DNA from: an uncultured Coriobacteriaceae bacterium
GTDB lineage: Bacteria > Actinomycetota > Coriobacteriia > Coriobacteriales > QAMH01
Length of the DNA: 8,942 nt
Assembly (NCBI GenBank): GCA_902796975.1
Contig: CADBRF010000139.1
Coordinates: 1-8,942 of the forward strand
Direction of reading: 5' to 3'
Below are positions 1 to 6,440 of the stretch, one piece after another; position 1 is the stretch's first letter, and each line of letters begins with the position of its first letter. The position numbers and the translations under genes were made by a program. Under the pieces are notes generated by a model. That model was not told the origin of the DNA. It saw only the letters and a list, made by a program, of their open reading frames with translations, and made no database searches.

Positions 1-1282
1 CGACGAGAGCCGCGTTGTCATTGCCCAGATTCATATCGAGCGCTTCATCCATAGCTTTGATGGCAGGGTACATGCGAAGCGCATGCCCGATGCGCCATTC
101 GAGATGGCACACCGCGGCGCTTGGCCCCTCATAGCCCGCCATGAAGGCAAAGGTCAAATTGGCGACATGCTGACGAGACTCTTCAGTGATGGGTTCGACC
201 TCTTTGACCCCAGAGCCTTCCGCCTCGGCATCACGGGGTGTGGACTCATCGAAAGCGCCAAGCGAAACATCAACACCCGCATACCCGGGCGCAACGGCAT
301 CGTAGTAAGTAGACCGCGCCATCCAGCTCTGCTTCCAGGTCTTGAGGAAGTAGTCTGCCTGTAGCTCTGGGTCGCTCCATGCAGCGCCCTGGGAGGCGGC
401 ATAGTTCGTGAGCCCAGTGAATCCAGCGCACGAGAGGCTTGCATGCGAAGAGCCCGCGTCGGTCCACTGGAAAATACCACCAGCGACCTCATAGGCGTAG
501 TTGAACATGCCGCTCATGTTGGCAAAGGAGGCAGCGTTGGAGCCGGATTCCGCATACATGTTGCCAACCGCAGCTGCTGCCATTTCAGGTGTCCATCCGG
601 CTTCGAGCAGGCGTTTTGCCACTGCAAGCTCTGTCTGCGTCGCACTCAGCGACGAGCTCTGACGCATGACGCTTTCCACTGCAGCAGCGAACTCTACCTC
701 GGACACGGGCTTGACTTCCTCCTTGGACTCCTCAACAGCGGGCTTGACCTCGCTTGGCACCTGCTCCTCTTGGGAGCTTTCGCCCTCGGTCTTCTCGCCC
801 TCAGAGCCCTTGTTCTCGGAGCCATTCTCTTCAGCACCAGGATTCTGGTGGTCGGACACGCCTTGGCCTTTCTGGGAATCCTCGCCTTGCTCAGACCCTT
901 GACCGGGATTCTCCTCAGACCCCGAGCCCTGTTCGCCAGTGTTCTCGTTTTCGGCAGGCTGTTCAGCGTCCTCGCCGGACTGCCCATCCTTGGAAGGCTG
1001 CCCCGCTCCCTCATCAGCAGTTGCGCCGGTATTCGAGCCGGGCTCCGATGAAGATGCTTCGTCTTCGCCTGCGGCATCGGCAGCATCATCTGAAGATGCT
1101 TCAAGCTGAGCTGCCGTCTCAGCGTCTGTCTCGGCGGAACTCCCCTGTGCGAAGGCGCTCAAGGGCACACCGCTCATGGTTACCACCAGCGATGCCGTGA
1201 GCAATGCCGTGCCCGCCGGCTTCTCCATCTCGATGAGTAGACGACGCGGTTTGCTGATGCGCGAATGTTTGCCGAGTTTCAT
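1..1282 (-). CDS. Secreted phage-tail-lysozyme-like peptidoglycan hydrolase, 3' end outside the window
   Basis: The minus frame is open from an ATG at 1282 to the left edge, giving 427 visible residues. AGGGG lies 7 bases upstream of the ATG. Residues 1-45 form a signal peptide with a long basic n-region (R13, R14), a hydrophobic core about 23-41 and a likely AFA|QG cut after A45. Residues 48-195 are low-complexity, rich in Glu, Gly, Ser, Gln and Asn, and resemble a wall-spanning linker. From about 212 a globular domain carries the hallmarks of the phage tail lysozyme family (Phage_lysozyme2): AVGNMYAESGSN at 238-249 with candidate catalytic E245, GGIFQWT at 268-274, and AFMAGYEGP at 379-387. 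The domain seems nearly complete by about residue 410; what follows is unknown. Such proteins cleave peptidoglycan or remodel the wall outside the membrane. The family call rests on motif recall. The protein could be an autolysin or a secreted effector. Confidence 0.8.
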   Translation of the reverse strand, partial: MKLGKHSRISKPRRLLIEMEKPAGTALLTASLVVTMSGVPLSAFAQGSSAETDAETAAQLEASSDDAADAAGEDEASSSEPGSNTGATADEGAGQPSKDGQSGEDAEQPAENENTGEQGSGSEENPGQGSEQGEDSQKGQGVSDHQNPGAEENGSENKGSEGEKTEGESSQEEQVPSEVKPAVEESKEEVKPVSEVEFAAAVESVMRQSSSLSATQTELAVAKRLLEAGWTPEMAAAAVGNMYAESGSNAASFANMSGMFNYAYEVAGGIFQWTDAGSSHASLSCAGFTGLTNYAASQGAAWSDPELQADYFLKTWKQSWMARSTYYDAVAPGYAGVDVSLGAFDESTPRDAEAEGSGVKEVEPITEESRQHVANLTFAFMAGYEGPSAAVCHLEWRIGHALRMYPAIKAMDEALDMNLGNDNAALV

Positions 1283-1404
1283 GCGATTACCCCTGCTTGA
1301 TGCTCCGTGTCTGAAAACGTGAACGATAACGCAAGAACCTGCTATTCATTCACATGCCTGGCACGCACTTCTCCCACTCAATTTTAGCCCTTACGAGCGG
1401 GGTC

Positions 1405-1433
1405 ACAATAGGCGGTTTGGCAATCCTGCTCAA
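1405..1433 (-). promoter_or_regulatory. Possible promoter of the lysozyme-like gene
   Basis: On the minus strand TTGAGC (1433-1428) and TATTGT (1410-1405) are spaced by exactly 17 bases. Each matches the sigma-70 type consensus at 4 of 6 positions. A transcript from here would have a leader of about 115 bases before the ATG at 1282. The assignment rests on hexamer matching alone. Confidence 0.3.
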
Positions 1434-1573
1434 CTGTTAACAAAGCACTAGCCAGCAAAGCTTCCATGGCATCCCGTTAGGTGCTGATGGGTAGGGTTTA
1501 ATATGTCCCTCTCACGCCAACGTTCATTTATGGGCCCTGATGTTTACGCCCCGCCAACGACGGTTTGAGAACC

Positions 1574-1607
1574 TTGACACCAGGCAAACCTGCACCCACG
1601 ATACATA
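1574..1607 (+). promoter_or_regulatory. Possible promoter of the acetyltransferase gene
   Basis: A perfect TTGACA lies at 1574-1579. The best -10-like stretch downstream is the AT-rich GATACATA at 1600-1607, which gives a spacer of 20 or more bases, longer than ideal. The -35 match is therefore good and the -10 match poor. A start here would leave a leader of roughly 100 bases. Confidence 0.25.
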
Positions 1608-1653
1608 AAGACATTTTGGGTGGATTAGCATTTGGTCAAGACACGCGATTGCT

Positions 1654-1682
1654 GGGAAAAGGAGCTCGTCTTCTCTTTTCCC
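1654..1682 (+). other. Leader hairpin upstream of the acetyltransferase
   Basis: GGGAAAAG at 1654-1661 is the exact reverse complement of CTTTTCCC at 1675-1682, with a 13-base loop that contains GAGCTC. It ends 22 bases before the GGAGGA ribosome-binding site of the acetyltransferase. It has no following T run, so it is not an intrinsic terminator. It may be a weak leader structure or chance. Confidence 0.35.
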
Positions 1683-1715
1683 TGTGAATACATAGCCGAG
1701 CTGCGGAGGAAAAAC

Positions 1716-2222
1716 ATGAGGCACCCGGGAACACAAGCCATTTCAACTGATCGCCTTCTGCTCAGACGCTTTGCCGAAGGCGACGCCAGCGAACTCTACA
1801 CCAATGTTGGAGCAGATGAATCAGTGCGCGCCTACATCGATTGGATGCCATGCGCCACACCCGAGGGAGCGCGGGACTTTGTCGCGGAGTGCCTTGTCTC
1901 CTATGCGAGCGACCCAGATTTCTACAGCTGGGTTATTACGTTCGACGGTCAGATTATCGGCCATATTGGCGTCTACGACATCGACCCTGAGCACGCTACA
2001 GGCGAACTCGGCTACACCGTGGGCGCAAGTTTTACGGGAAGAGGTTTTGCGACCGAAGCCGCTCGTGCCGTCATGGGCTACATGTTCCGCGAGGCAGGAC
2101 TCTCCAAGCTCGCCGCCTGGGCAAAAACCGCCAACATTGCCTCATGCAAGGTGCTCGAGAAAATAGGCATGTCCCAAACCAAGGTCGAAGGAGACACCGC
2201 CTACTACGCTTTGAGCAGGTAA
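1716..2222 (+). CDS. GNAT-family N-acetyltransferase (RimJ/RimL type)
   Basis: The 168-residue product is the usual length for a single-domain GNAT. The start chosen is the ATG at 1716 because GGAGGA (1705-1710) sits 5 bases upstream; an in-frame TTG at 1632 has no such site and would add 28 unlikely residues. The opening ISTDRLLLRRF (9-19) is typical of RimJ/RimL proteins, which acetylate N-terminal or other amines with acetyl-CoA. The acetyl-CoA loop is in GRGFATEAARAV (about 110-121) after the strand GELGYTVG. The C-terminal part has the common NIASCKVLEKIGM pattern. The substrate cannot be read from sequence; ribosomal proteins, a peptide or an antibiotic are all possible. The gene is monocistronic: it diverges from the lysozyme-like gene and converges on the dehydrogenase. 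Confidence 0.9.
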   Translation: MRHPGTQAISTDRLLLRRFAEGDASELYTNVGADESVRAYIDWMPCATPEGARDFVAECLVSYASDPDFYSWVITFDGQIIGHIGVYDIDPEHATGELGYTVGASFTGRGFATEAARAVMGYMFREAGLSKLAAWAKTANIASCKVLEKIGMSQTKVEGDTAYYALSR

Positions 2223-2259
2223 AACGATCGGCAGAACAGGCACATTGCCGGCAATCGTT
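2221..2259 (-). terminator. Possible intrinsic terminator of the dehydrogenase transcript
   Basis: Between the convergent genes, AACGAT (2223-2228) and ATCGTT (2254-2259) are inverted, with further imperfect pairing inside. Read on the minus strand the stem is followed by TTTT (2224-2221), as expected for a transcript coming from the dehydrogenase, whose stop is at 2282. The T run overlaps the stop codon of the acetyltransferase gene. A 12-bp palindrome, ATTGCCGGCAAT, lies inside at 2244-2255 and could fold instead. No T run exists for the plus direction. Confidence 0.35.
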
Positions 2260-2281
2260 GCCGTCAGCCCACCACAAAGGC

Positions 2282-3268
2282 CTAGTAGCCGCGACTAAGA
2301 TCCACAAGGCGGATAGGTTTGCCCGTTTCCACGTAGCTTTCAAAATCCTTGCAGAAAAGCTCTACGGTATTGCGTCGTGTGACTGCCGTGCTCATATTGC
2401 CCGCCACATGGGGCGTGATAATGCAGTTCCGGGCATCCCAAAGCGGGCTATCCGCCGGCAGGGGCTCCGGTTCTACCACATCGAGCGCCGCTCCTCCAAG
2501 TTCGCCAGTGTTGAGGGCTGCAACCAACGCTTCCTGGTCGATAGCAGACCCGCGCCCCACATTCGCGACCACAGCATCATTTCGCATGAGCGCAATACGG
2601 CCAGCATTCAGCACATGCGTCGCATCCGCCGTGCCCGGAAGGCTCATGACCAGCGCATCCGCAAGCGGAAGAACCGCATCGAGTTCATTTAGCTTATGCA
2701 TCTCGTCATAGATGCCTTCCGTGCGGGCAACACCGCTCCGGCTCACACCGATAATTCGCTTTGCGCCAAGCAGCCGTAGCTTTCTCGCACAGGCAGTGCC
2801 AATATCGCCGCAGCCGAGCATGCACATCGTCGATCCTTCGATGGTTTTCTGGGGCAGAATCGAACCCCATTGGCGTGCGGCTTGATTCTGACCTTGAATC
2901 CACTCGCCGCGCCACAGCATGAGGAGCTGCATAATCACATGTTCGCTGATGGCATTGCCAAATGCGCCGGTATTGTTCGAGAGCAAGACACCTTCCGGAA
3001 GCATGCCATAAGCTGCCCCGCCCTCGAGGAACTGATTGACGCCAGCAGAATAGAGCTGCAGCCAGCGGAGATTCTCACCGCACTCCGAGAGGAGCGTGGG
3101 TTTCTGGGTGAAAAAGACCTCAGCCTCATGTAAGAAAGCCAGGTCATCAGGGCCGAGAGTCAACGGAATGCTGCGCGTTTCGAAACCGTACGTTGCCACC
3201 GTAGCAGAGATAAATTCGCGCAGCTCGTCTTCGAGACCTTCTACTGCAATTACTAGCTTTCGGTTCAT
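2282..3268 (-). CDS. D-2-hydroxyacid dehydrogenase, NAD(P)-dependent
   Basis: The 328-residue product has the family's usual length. The ATG at 3268 is preferred because AGAAGGGG lies just upstream; a longer frame from 3331 would overlap the preceding gene. The nucleotide-binding motif is GCGDIG at 152-157. The catalytic set expected of the family is present: R239 in VGRGSAID, E268 in DVVEPEPLP and H287 in ITPHVAG. Residues 71-80 (QLYSAGVNQF) match the substrate-domain loop. Members interconvert 2-keto acids and D-2-hydroxyacids, acting for example on glyoxylate, hydroxypyruvate, lactate or 3-phosphoglycerate. Without an ACT domain or diagnostic residues I cannot choose a substrate. The gene lies 44 bases downstream of the DUF2200/DUF1801 fusion on the same strand, so the two are probably cotranscribed. 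Confidence 0.92.
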   Translation of the reverse strand: MNRKLVIAVEGLEDELREFISATVATYGFETRSIPLTLGPDDLAFLHEAEVFFTQKPTLLSECGENLRWLQLYSAGVNQFLEGGAAYGMLPEGVLLSNNTGAFGNAISEHVIMQLLMLWRGEWIQGQNQAARQWGSILPQKTIEGSTMCMLGCGDIGTACARKLRLLGAKRIIGVSRSGVARTEGIYDEMHKLNELDAVLPLADALVMSLPGTADATHVLNAGRIALMRNDAVVANVGRGSAIDQEALVAALNTGELGGAALDVVEPEPLPADSPLWDARNCIITPHVAGNMSTAVTRRNTVELFCKDFESYVETGKPIRLVDLSRGY

Positions 3269-3312
3269 GGTTCCCCTTCTTGGCGGTTCAGATGTGTACA
3301 CGCTTTCTAGAT

Positions 3313-4089
3313 TCACGCGCGCTCTTGGCACCAGGTTGCTATTCGCGCTACCAGCTCCAGCGGCAGATCCGTCGCTTTCTCCTGGTAGGGAATCCGGATG
3401 GTTCCCTTGCTGTGTTTTAGTCCGAGCGTGTCAAGCTCATCCGAAAAACGCTCAACAGCTTCAGGCCCAGGGTACAGACCAATATGGTTCTTAGAAGCTG
3501 CAAACTGGATAAGATTCTTTCCCCGCGAATACGTGGGCATCGACCAGGAGATTTTCTCCTCGGCATCGGGAAGCGTCCCACGAATTGTCTCACGAATCGC
3601 GCGGAGACACGGTCTCGCCGGTTCCGCTTGTTGGAGAATGTATTCGTCGATTGTCTTGGGCTTATTTCCGCAATAGTGTGACTGGTTTTTTCGTTTGAAC
3701 GTGCGGCCGCACGTGGGACATGTCCACAAGGCAGAGTCTGCAGAGCGGAGAATGCTTTCCATTGGCTTGCCCTTCGCAAGCTCGTCGACGAGCTTATCCA
3801 GGTAGCGAATATCCTGGATGAGCGGGTCCTCAATGTCTTGGACCTTGATGCCGCAGATTGAACCGGTTATGAGCTTGCGATTGGGATTCATCTGCGGGGC
3901 ATTACGAAAGAAGTCCCCATAGCTAAGCCCGCTTACGCATGCAGCCTCGATGCTGGAGGTGCTATAGCCCGTAAGCCAGCAAATAACCTCGTCAACCTCC
4001 GCTTTCGTGCGGGATTTTCGCTCTGCCTTCGCAACAAGGCAGTCGTAGACCTTGCGAAACGACATCCCGAGCAGTTTATCCCTGTCCAC
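3313..4089 (-). CDS. DUF2200 / zinc-knuckle / DUF1801 fusion protein
   Basis: The 258-residue product is three modules in one frame. Residues 9-116 match DUF2200: KAERKSRTKAEVDEVICWLTG, NAPQMNPNR and an ICGIKV..IEDPLIQDIRYLDKL core. Residues 122-141 hold a metal-binding knuckle with C124, C127, H138 and C140 (C-x2-C-x10-H-x-C) inside WTCPTCGRTFKRKNQSHYCG. Residues 147-258 match DUF1801 (YdhG/YdeI-like), with IDEYI, PDAEEKISWSMPTY and the IRIPY near the end. The GTG start at 4089 is supported by GGGGGAG 8 bases upstream; an ATG at 4065 lacks a comparable site. No catalytic function is established for any module as far as I know. The protein has no signal peptide and is expected to be cytoplasmic. 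It is the first gene of a likely two-gene unit with the dehydrogenase. Confidence 0.85.
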   Translation of the reverse strand: MDRDKLLGMSFRKVYDCLVAKAERKSRTKAEVDEVICWLTGYSTSSIEAACVSGLSYGDFFRNAPQMNPNRKLITGSICGIKVQDIEDPLIQDIRYLDKLVDELAKGKPMESILRSADSALWTCPTCGRTFKRKNQSHYCGNKPKTIDEYILQQAEPARPCLRAIRETIRGTLPDAEEKISWSMPTYSRGKNLIQFAASKNHIGLYPGPEAVERFSDELDTLGLKHSKGTIRIPYQEKATDLPLELVARIATWCQERA

Positions 4090-4278
4090 AGCGGGTTCTC
4101 CCCCTCGTCAGCAGTTGTATCTCCGCATCATGCATCCATCATACACGCCCTTACGCGCGGTCCCGCTTTCATTTCGCAGCGAAACCGCCCTGCACTTTCC
4201 GGAGTCGTTCAGTGAAGCCATTTCCACCATTCGCGCATACGTCTCTAATAATGTGTAGGGAGATTTACTAAGAACGCC

Positions 4279-4320
4279 TTGACGTCAACCCATCTACCAG
4301 CGAATTTACATATGATTCGC
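4279..4320 (+). promoter_or_regulatory. Possible hemH promoter with overlapping dyad
   Basis: The 293-base divergent gap between the fusion gene and hemH contains a strong -10-like TATGAT at 4311-4316. TTGACG at 4279-4284 looks like a -35 but is 26 bases away, too far for a standard pair. An inverted repeat, GCGAAT (4300-4305) and ATTCGC (4315-4320) with a 9-base centre, overlaps the TATGAT and could be a repressor site. A second candidate pair, TTGCTA at 4331 and CATACG at 4354, has a 17-base gap but a poor -10. Nothing clear was found for the leftward fusion gene, and no small gene in the remainder. Confidence 0.3.
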
Positions 4321-4382
4321 AGTCAAAGCATTGCTACGTGGTACCCTCTTTTGCATACGAAAACTCTCAGGGGGAGACGTAC

Positions 4383-5372
4383 ATGACCAAAACCGGCGTT
4401 TTGATAATCAATACGGGCACACCTGATGCGCCAACCGAAGACGCAATCCGCGCTTTCCTTGCGGAAATGCTCTCCGACCCCGTGCTCATCAACGTGCCCC
4501 CTATTATCTGGAAGCGCGTACTCAAGCACGCCATTCTCCCCAAACGGCCAGCCAAGACCAAGCCGGCTTACGAGAGCATCTGGACGCCCGAGGGATCGAG
4601 GTTCATGCTCGCATCCGTAGCTCAGCGCAACTTGCTGCAAGCTGAACTCGGGAGCAACTTTCTCGTGGTGCTTGCCATGCGGTATGGCAATCCGTCCATC
4701 ACGAGCGGGCTAGATACGCTTCGCGAGGCGGGATGTGAAGAAGTCGTCATTGTTCCCCTGTATCCGCAGTATGTGCGGGTGTGCGCGGGGACCTGTCTGG
4801 AAGAAACGCACCGCTGCTTGAAAGAACAGATGGCGAAGGGTTGGAACCCGACGGTCATTGAAGTGCGAGACTTCTACCAGCAGCCAGCGTACATCCAGGC
4901 ACTCGCAGACTCCATCCGCGAAACCTGGCAGCCTGCGCGCGATGGTATCACCGCTGCACAAAAGCTCATCTTCAGCTGGCACTCCACTCCTATGGCGGAT
5001 ATCGAGGCTGGAGACCCCTATCGCGACCAGAACGAGCAGACCGCCGCTGCCGTTGCCCGCGAGCTGGGCTTGGCGGACGAATCTTGGATGATTTCTTACC
5101 AGTCCCGCTTCGACAACCGCAAATGGCTGGGACCATTCACGAGCGATTGCCTCGGCGACTTGGCCCGTCTCGGCGTGAAAGATGTGGCGATTATCTGCCC
5201 GGGATTTGTTGCGGACAATATCGAGACATTGGTGGAAGTGAGCAGGACGCTCCGAGATGAATTCCTCGGGGCTGCTGGAGATGGCGCAACGTTCACCTAT
5301 GTACATGCGCACAACGATAATCCTGCGCTGGCAAAGGCAGTTGCTGCAGCAATCCGCCAAGCTCTGGGCTAG
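4383..5372 (+). CDS. hemH: Ferrochelatase
   Basis: Ferrochelatase inserts Fe2+ into a porphyrin at the end of heme synthesis. The 329-residue product starts at the ATG at 4383, with GGGGGAG (4370-4376) 6 bases upstream. VLIINTGTPDAP opens the protein as in the family. The metal-insertion His is H200 in SWHSTP and the conserved acidic partner is E281 in GFVADNIETLVE. GDPYRDQ (210-216) and the YQSRF..RKWLGPFT segment (239-253) also match. The latter resembles the E. coli-type protoporphyrin enzyme more than the coproporphyrin enzymes usual in Actinobacteria. The loop after PLYPQY (125-130) reads VRVCAGTC where SxSTxG is usual. No C-terminal cysteine cluster is visible. No other heme gene is in the window, so the enzyme's substrate type is uncertain. 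It is transcribed alone and converges on the sortase gene with a 24-base gap. Confidence 0.92.
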   Translation: MTKTGVLIINTGTPDAPTEDAIRAFLAEMLSDPVLINVPPIIWKRVLKHAILPKRPAKTKPAYESIWTPEGSRFMLASVAQRNLLQAELGSNFLVVLAMRYGNPSITSGLDTLREAGCEEVVIVPLYPQYVRVCAGTCLEETHRCLKEQMAKGWNPTVIEVRDFYQQPAYIQALADSIRETWQPARDGITAAQKLIFSWHSTPMADIEAGDPYRDQNEQTAAAVARELGLADESWMISYQSRFDNRKWLGPFTSDCLGDLARLGVKDVAIICPGFVADNIETLVEVSRTLRDEFLGAAGDGATFTYVHAHNDNPALAKAVAAAIRQALG

Positions 5373-5396
5373 TAATAAGCCGTCCTGCCGGGCAAC

Positions 5397-6260
5397 CTAC
5401 ATGATGCTGTGCTTGCCTCTCTTGGGCGTGAAAGCCCGCGCGATAATGATACCTGCCGCAATTGCGCCAGCTATGACCAGCGCCTCTATCCAGGGGAAAT
5501 GGAATCCGGGGTTTGTCTCCTCGGCGATGTCTTGATCTCCAGCTTCCCAGGAATCAGGCAGGTCGCATCGTTTCGCGTGCACGAGAAGACGGTGCGTATT
5601 AACGCCATAGGGAACGCAGGTCACAAGCGTGATTTCATCCTGCCCGCGCGTGATCACGAGACTTCCCGTCTCGTCTGGCAAAACGGTCTCTGAGCCAGTT
5701 ACCTTGTAGGCAAGGTCCTCTCCCAGCACTTTGATGACAAAGTAATCACCGGGCTGGAGCTCTTCAATCCGGTCGAAAATCTGCATGGTCGGCAAGCCAT
5801 TGTGCCCGGCGAGCACCGAATGCGTGCTCTCCCCACCAGCTGGAAGCGATGTGGTCTCGATATGGCCAACACACTTCTGGAGCACCTCATCATCTGTGCC
5901 GTGGTAGATGGGAAGCGACACTTTGAGCTTGGGGATGACCAACTGACCCATAACGCCATCGCCTGCGATGTTGAGCAGACCGTTGTACTCCTCGGTGGGA
6001 AACTTCTGCGCGGTTGGGTCGAAGGGGTCTGTCACGACAACACGGTTGTCCAATAGCCGCGAATTGTAATCGCGGGCGCGGGCAAGCTCACGGGCGAGCT
6101 CGGCTTGATCGGTTTCCTGTATGGTCTCCGCCTGTTCGAAGACGACTTTTCCCGCTCCATGTTGGTTAATCAAGTTGCTGACATAGGGATAGAGCATGAG
6201 CCCAAGCCCCAATGCGAGCACAAGAATTCCAGCAAGCGGTTTTTTGAAGAGCGACTTCAT
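5397..6260 (-). CDS. Class C (pilin-polymerising) sortase
   Basis: This 287-residue membrane transpeptidase cleaves pilin sorting signals and joins subunits through isopeptide bonds. An N-terminal membrane segment spans about 8-28 and a second about 257-277, ending in a basic KRGK tail; two anchors are typical of class C. The lid motif is D78-P79-F80. The catalytic residues are H153 in LAGHNGLP, C215 in TLVTCVPYG and R224 in NTHRLLVHAKR. The ATG at 6260 follows GGGAG by 4 bases, a rather short spacing. Its first base is shared with the stop of an upstream five-codon frame. It is the last gene of the pilus set, 180 bases after the shaft pilin. Its natural substrates are presumably the two pilins encoded just upstream. 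Confidence 0.93.
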   Translation of the reverse strand: MKSLFKKPLAGILVLALGLGLMLYPYVSNLINQHGAGKVVFEQAETIQETDQAELARELARARDYNSRLLDNRVVVTDPFDPTAQKFPTEEYNGLLNIAGDGVMGQLVIPKLKVSLPIYHGTDDEVLQKCVGHIETTSLPAGGESTHSVLAGHNGLPTMQIFDRIEELQPGDYFVIKVLGEDLAYKVTGSETVLPDETGSLVITRGQDEITLVTCVPYGVNTHRLLVHAKRCDLPDSWEAGDQDIAEETNPGFHFPWIEALVIAGAIAAGIIIARAFTPKRGKHSIM

Positions 6261-6277
6261 CAGACTCCCGAGACCAT
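6260..6277 (-). promoter_or_regulatory. Putative five-codon leader overlapping the sortase start
   Basis: On the minus strand an ATG at 6277 opens a five-codon frame (Met-Val-Ser-Gly-Val) whose TGA overlaps the sortase ATG as TGATG. GAGGT at 6289-6285 lies 7 bases before this ATG, a better spacing than the sortase's own site. Both the GAGGT and the ATG lie in the 3' arm of the 30-bp inverted repeat, so pairing would hide them. Translational coupling to the sortase is inferred. So short a frame may also arise by chance. Confidence 0.3.
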
Positions 6278-6345
6278 GACAGTTACCTCGTAGACAATTG
6301 TCGTGTTATTACAGAACGACAATTGTCTACGAGGTAACTGTCATG
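6275..6345. repeat. Perfect 30-bp inverted repeat with 11-base loop
   Basis: Positions 6275-6304 are the exact reverse complement of 6316-6345, with 6305-6315 between them. Each arm contains the 10-bp palindrome GACAATTGTC (6293-6302 and 6318-6327), so the structure is nested. It lies between shaft pilin and sortase, and its left end is 5 bases from the sortase ribosome-binding site. No T run follows on either strand, so it is not a classical terminator. Candidate roles are an RNA processing or stability stem, a translation gate for the sortase, or paired operators. Confidence 0.9.
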
Positions 6346-6367
6346 CCGTGGTGCGTTTCTAGCGAGA

Positions 6368-6397
6368 AGAGGGCGCACGAAACATCGCACGCCCTCT
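6368..6397 (-). terminator. Stem-loop 44 bases after the shaft pilin stop
   Basis: In the minus-strand transcript a 13-bp stem (arms 6397-6385 and 6380-6368) closes a 4-base TGTT loop. Two of the pairs are G-U; on the plus strand the same positions are C-A mismatches, so the hairpin favours the pilin-sense RNA. The next bases are TCTCGCT rather than a T run. It may therefore be a weak terminator, an attenuator or a 3'-end protecting stem rather than a full intrinsic terminator. Confidence 0.45.
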
Positions 6398-6440
6398 CGA
6401 AAACAAGCAGTTCCGCCGTCACCAGGCGGACGCGTGAACC

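Larger units (their letters stand above)
1283..1715. other. Divergent intergenic region, 433 bases
   Basis: This region separates the leftward lysozyme-like gene from the rightward acetyltransferase gene and should hold both promoters. It contains weak promoter-like hexamers on each strand and a short hairpin close to the acetyltransferase start, listed separately. An 8-bp palindrome TGTTAACA lies at 1435-1442. The part between 1283 and 1400, which would be the leader of the lysozyme-like gene, shows no riboswitch I can recognise. No convincing small gene was seen. Confidence 0.7.

Noticed and set aside
443..1200. Several overlapping open frames on both strands in the left part
   Set aside because: They are shadows of the low-complexity Glu/Gly/Ser linker of the lysozyme-like gene, whose repetitive codons keep other frames open. 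Only the minus frame open to the left edge carries a signal peptide and domain motifs.
1632..1715. Extended acetyltransferase start at the TTG at 1632
   Set aside because: It has no ribosome-binding site, while the ATG at 1716 has an ideal GGAGGA 5 bases upstream and begins where family members begin. The upstream segment also contains a hairpin consistent with untranslated leader.
4710..5360. A 216-codon minus frame inside hemH
   Set aside because: It is fully antisense to the ferrochelatase coding sequence, whose catalytic motifs are intact, and it shows no recognisable domain.
6275..6345. Invertible promoter or phase-variation switch
   Set aside because: Only 11 bases separate the arms, so inversion would flip almost nothing, and there is no invertase gene in the window.
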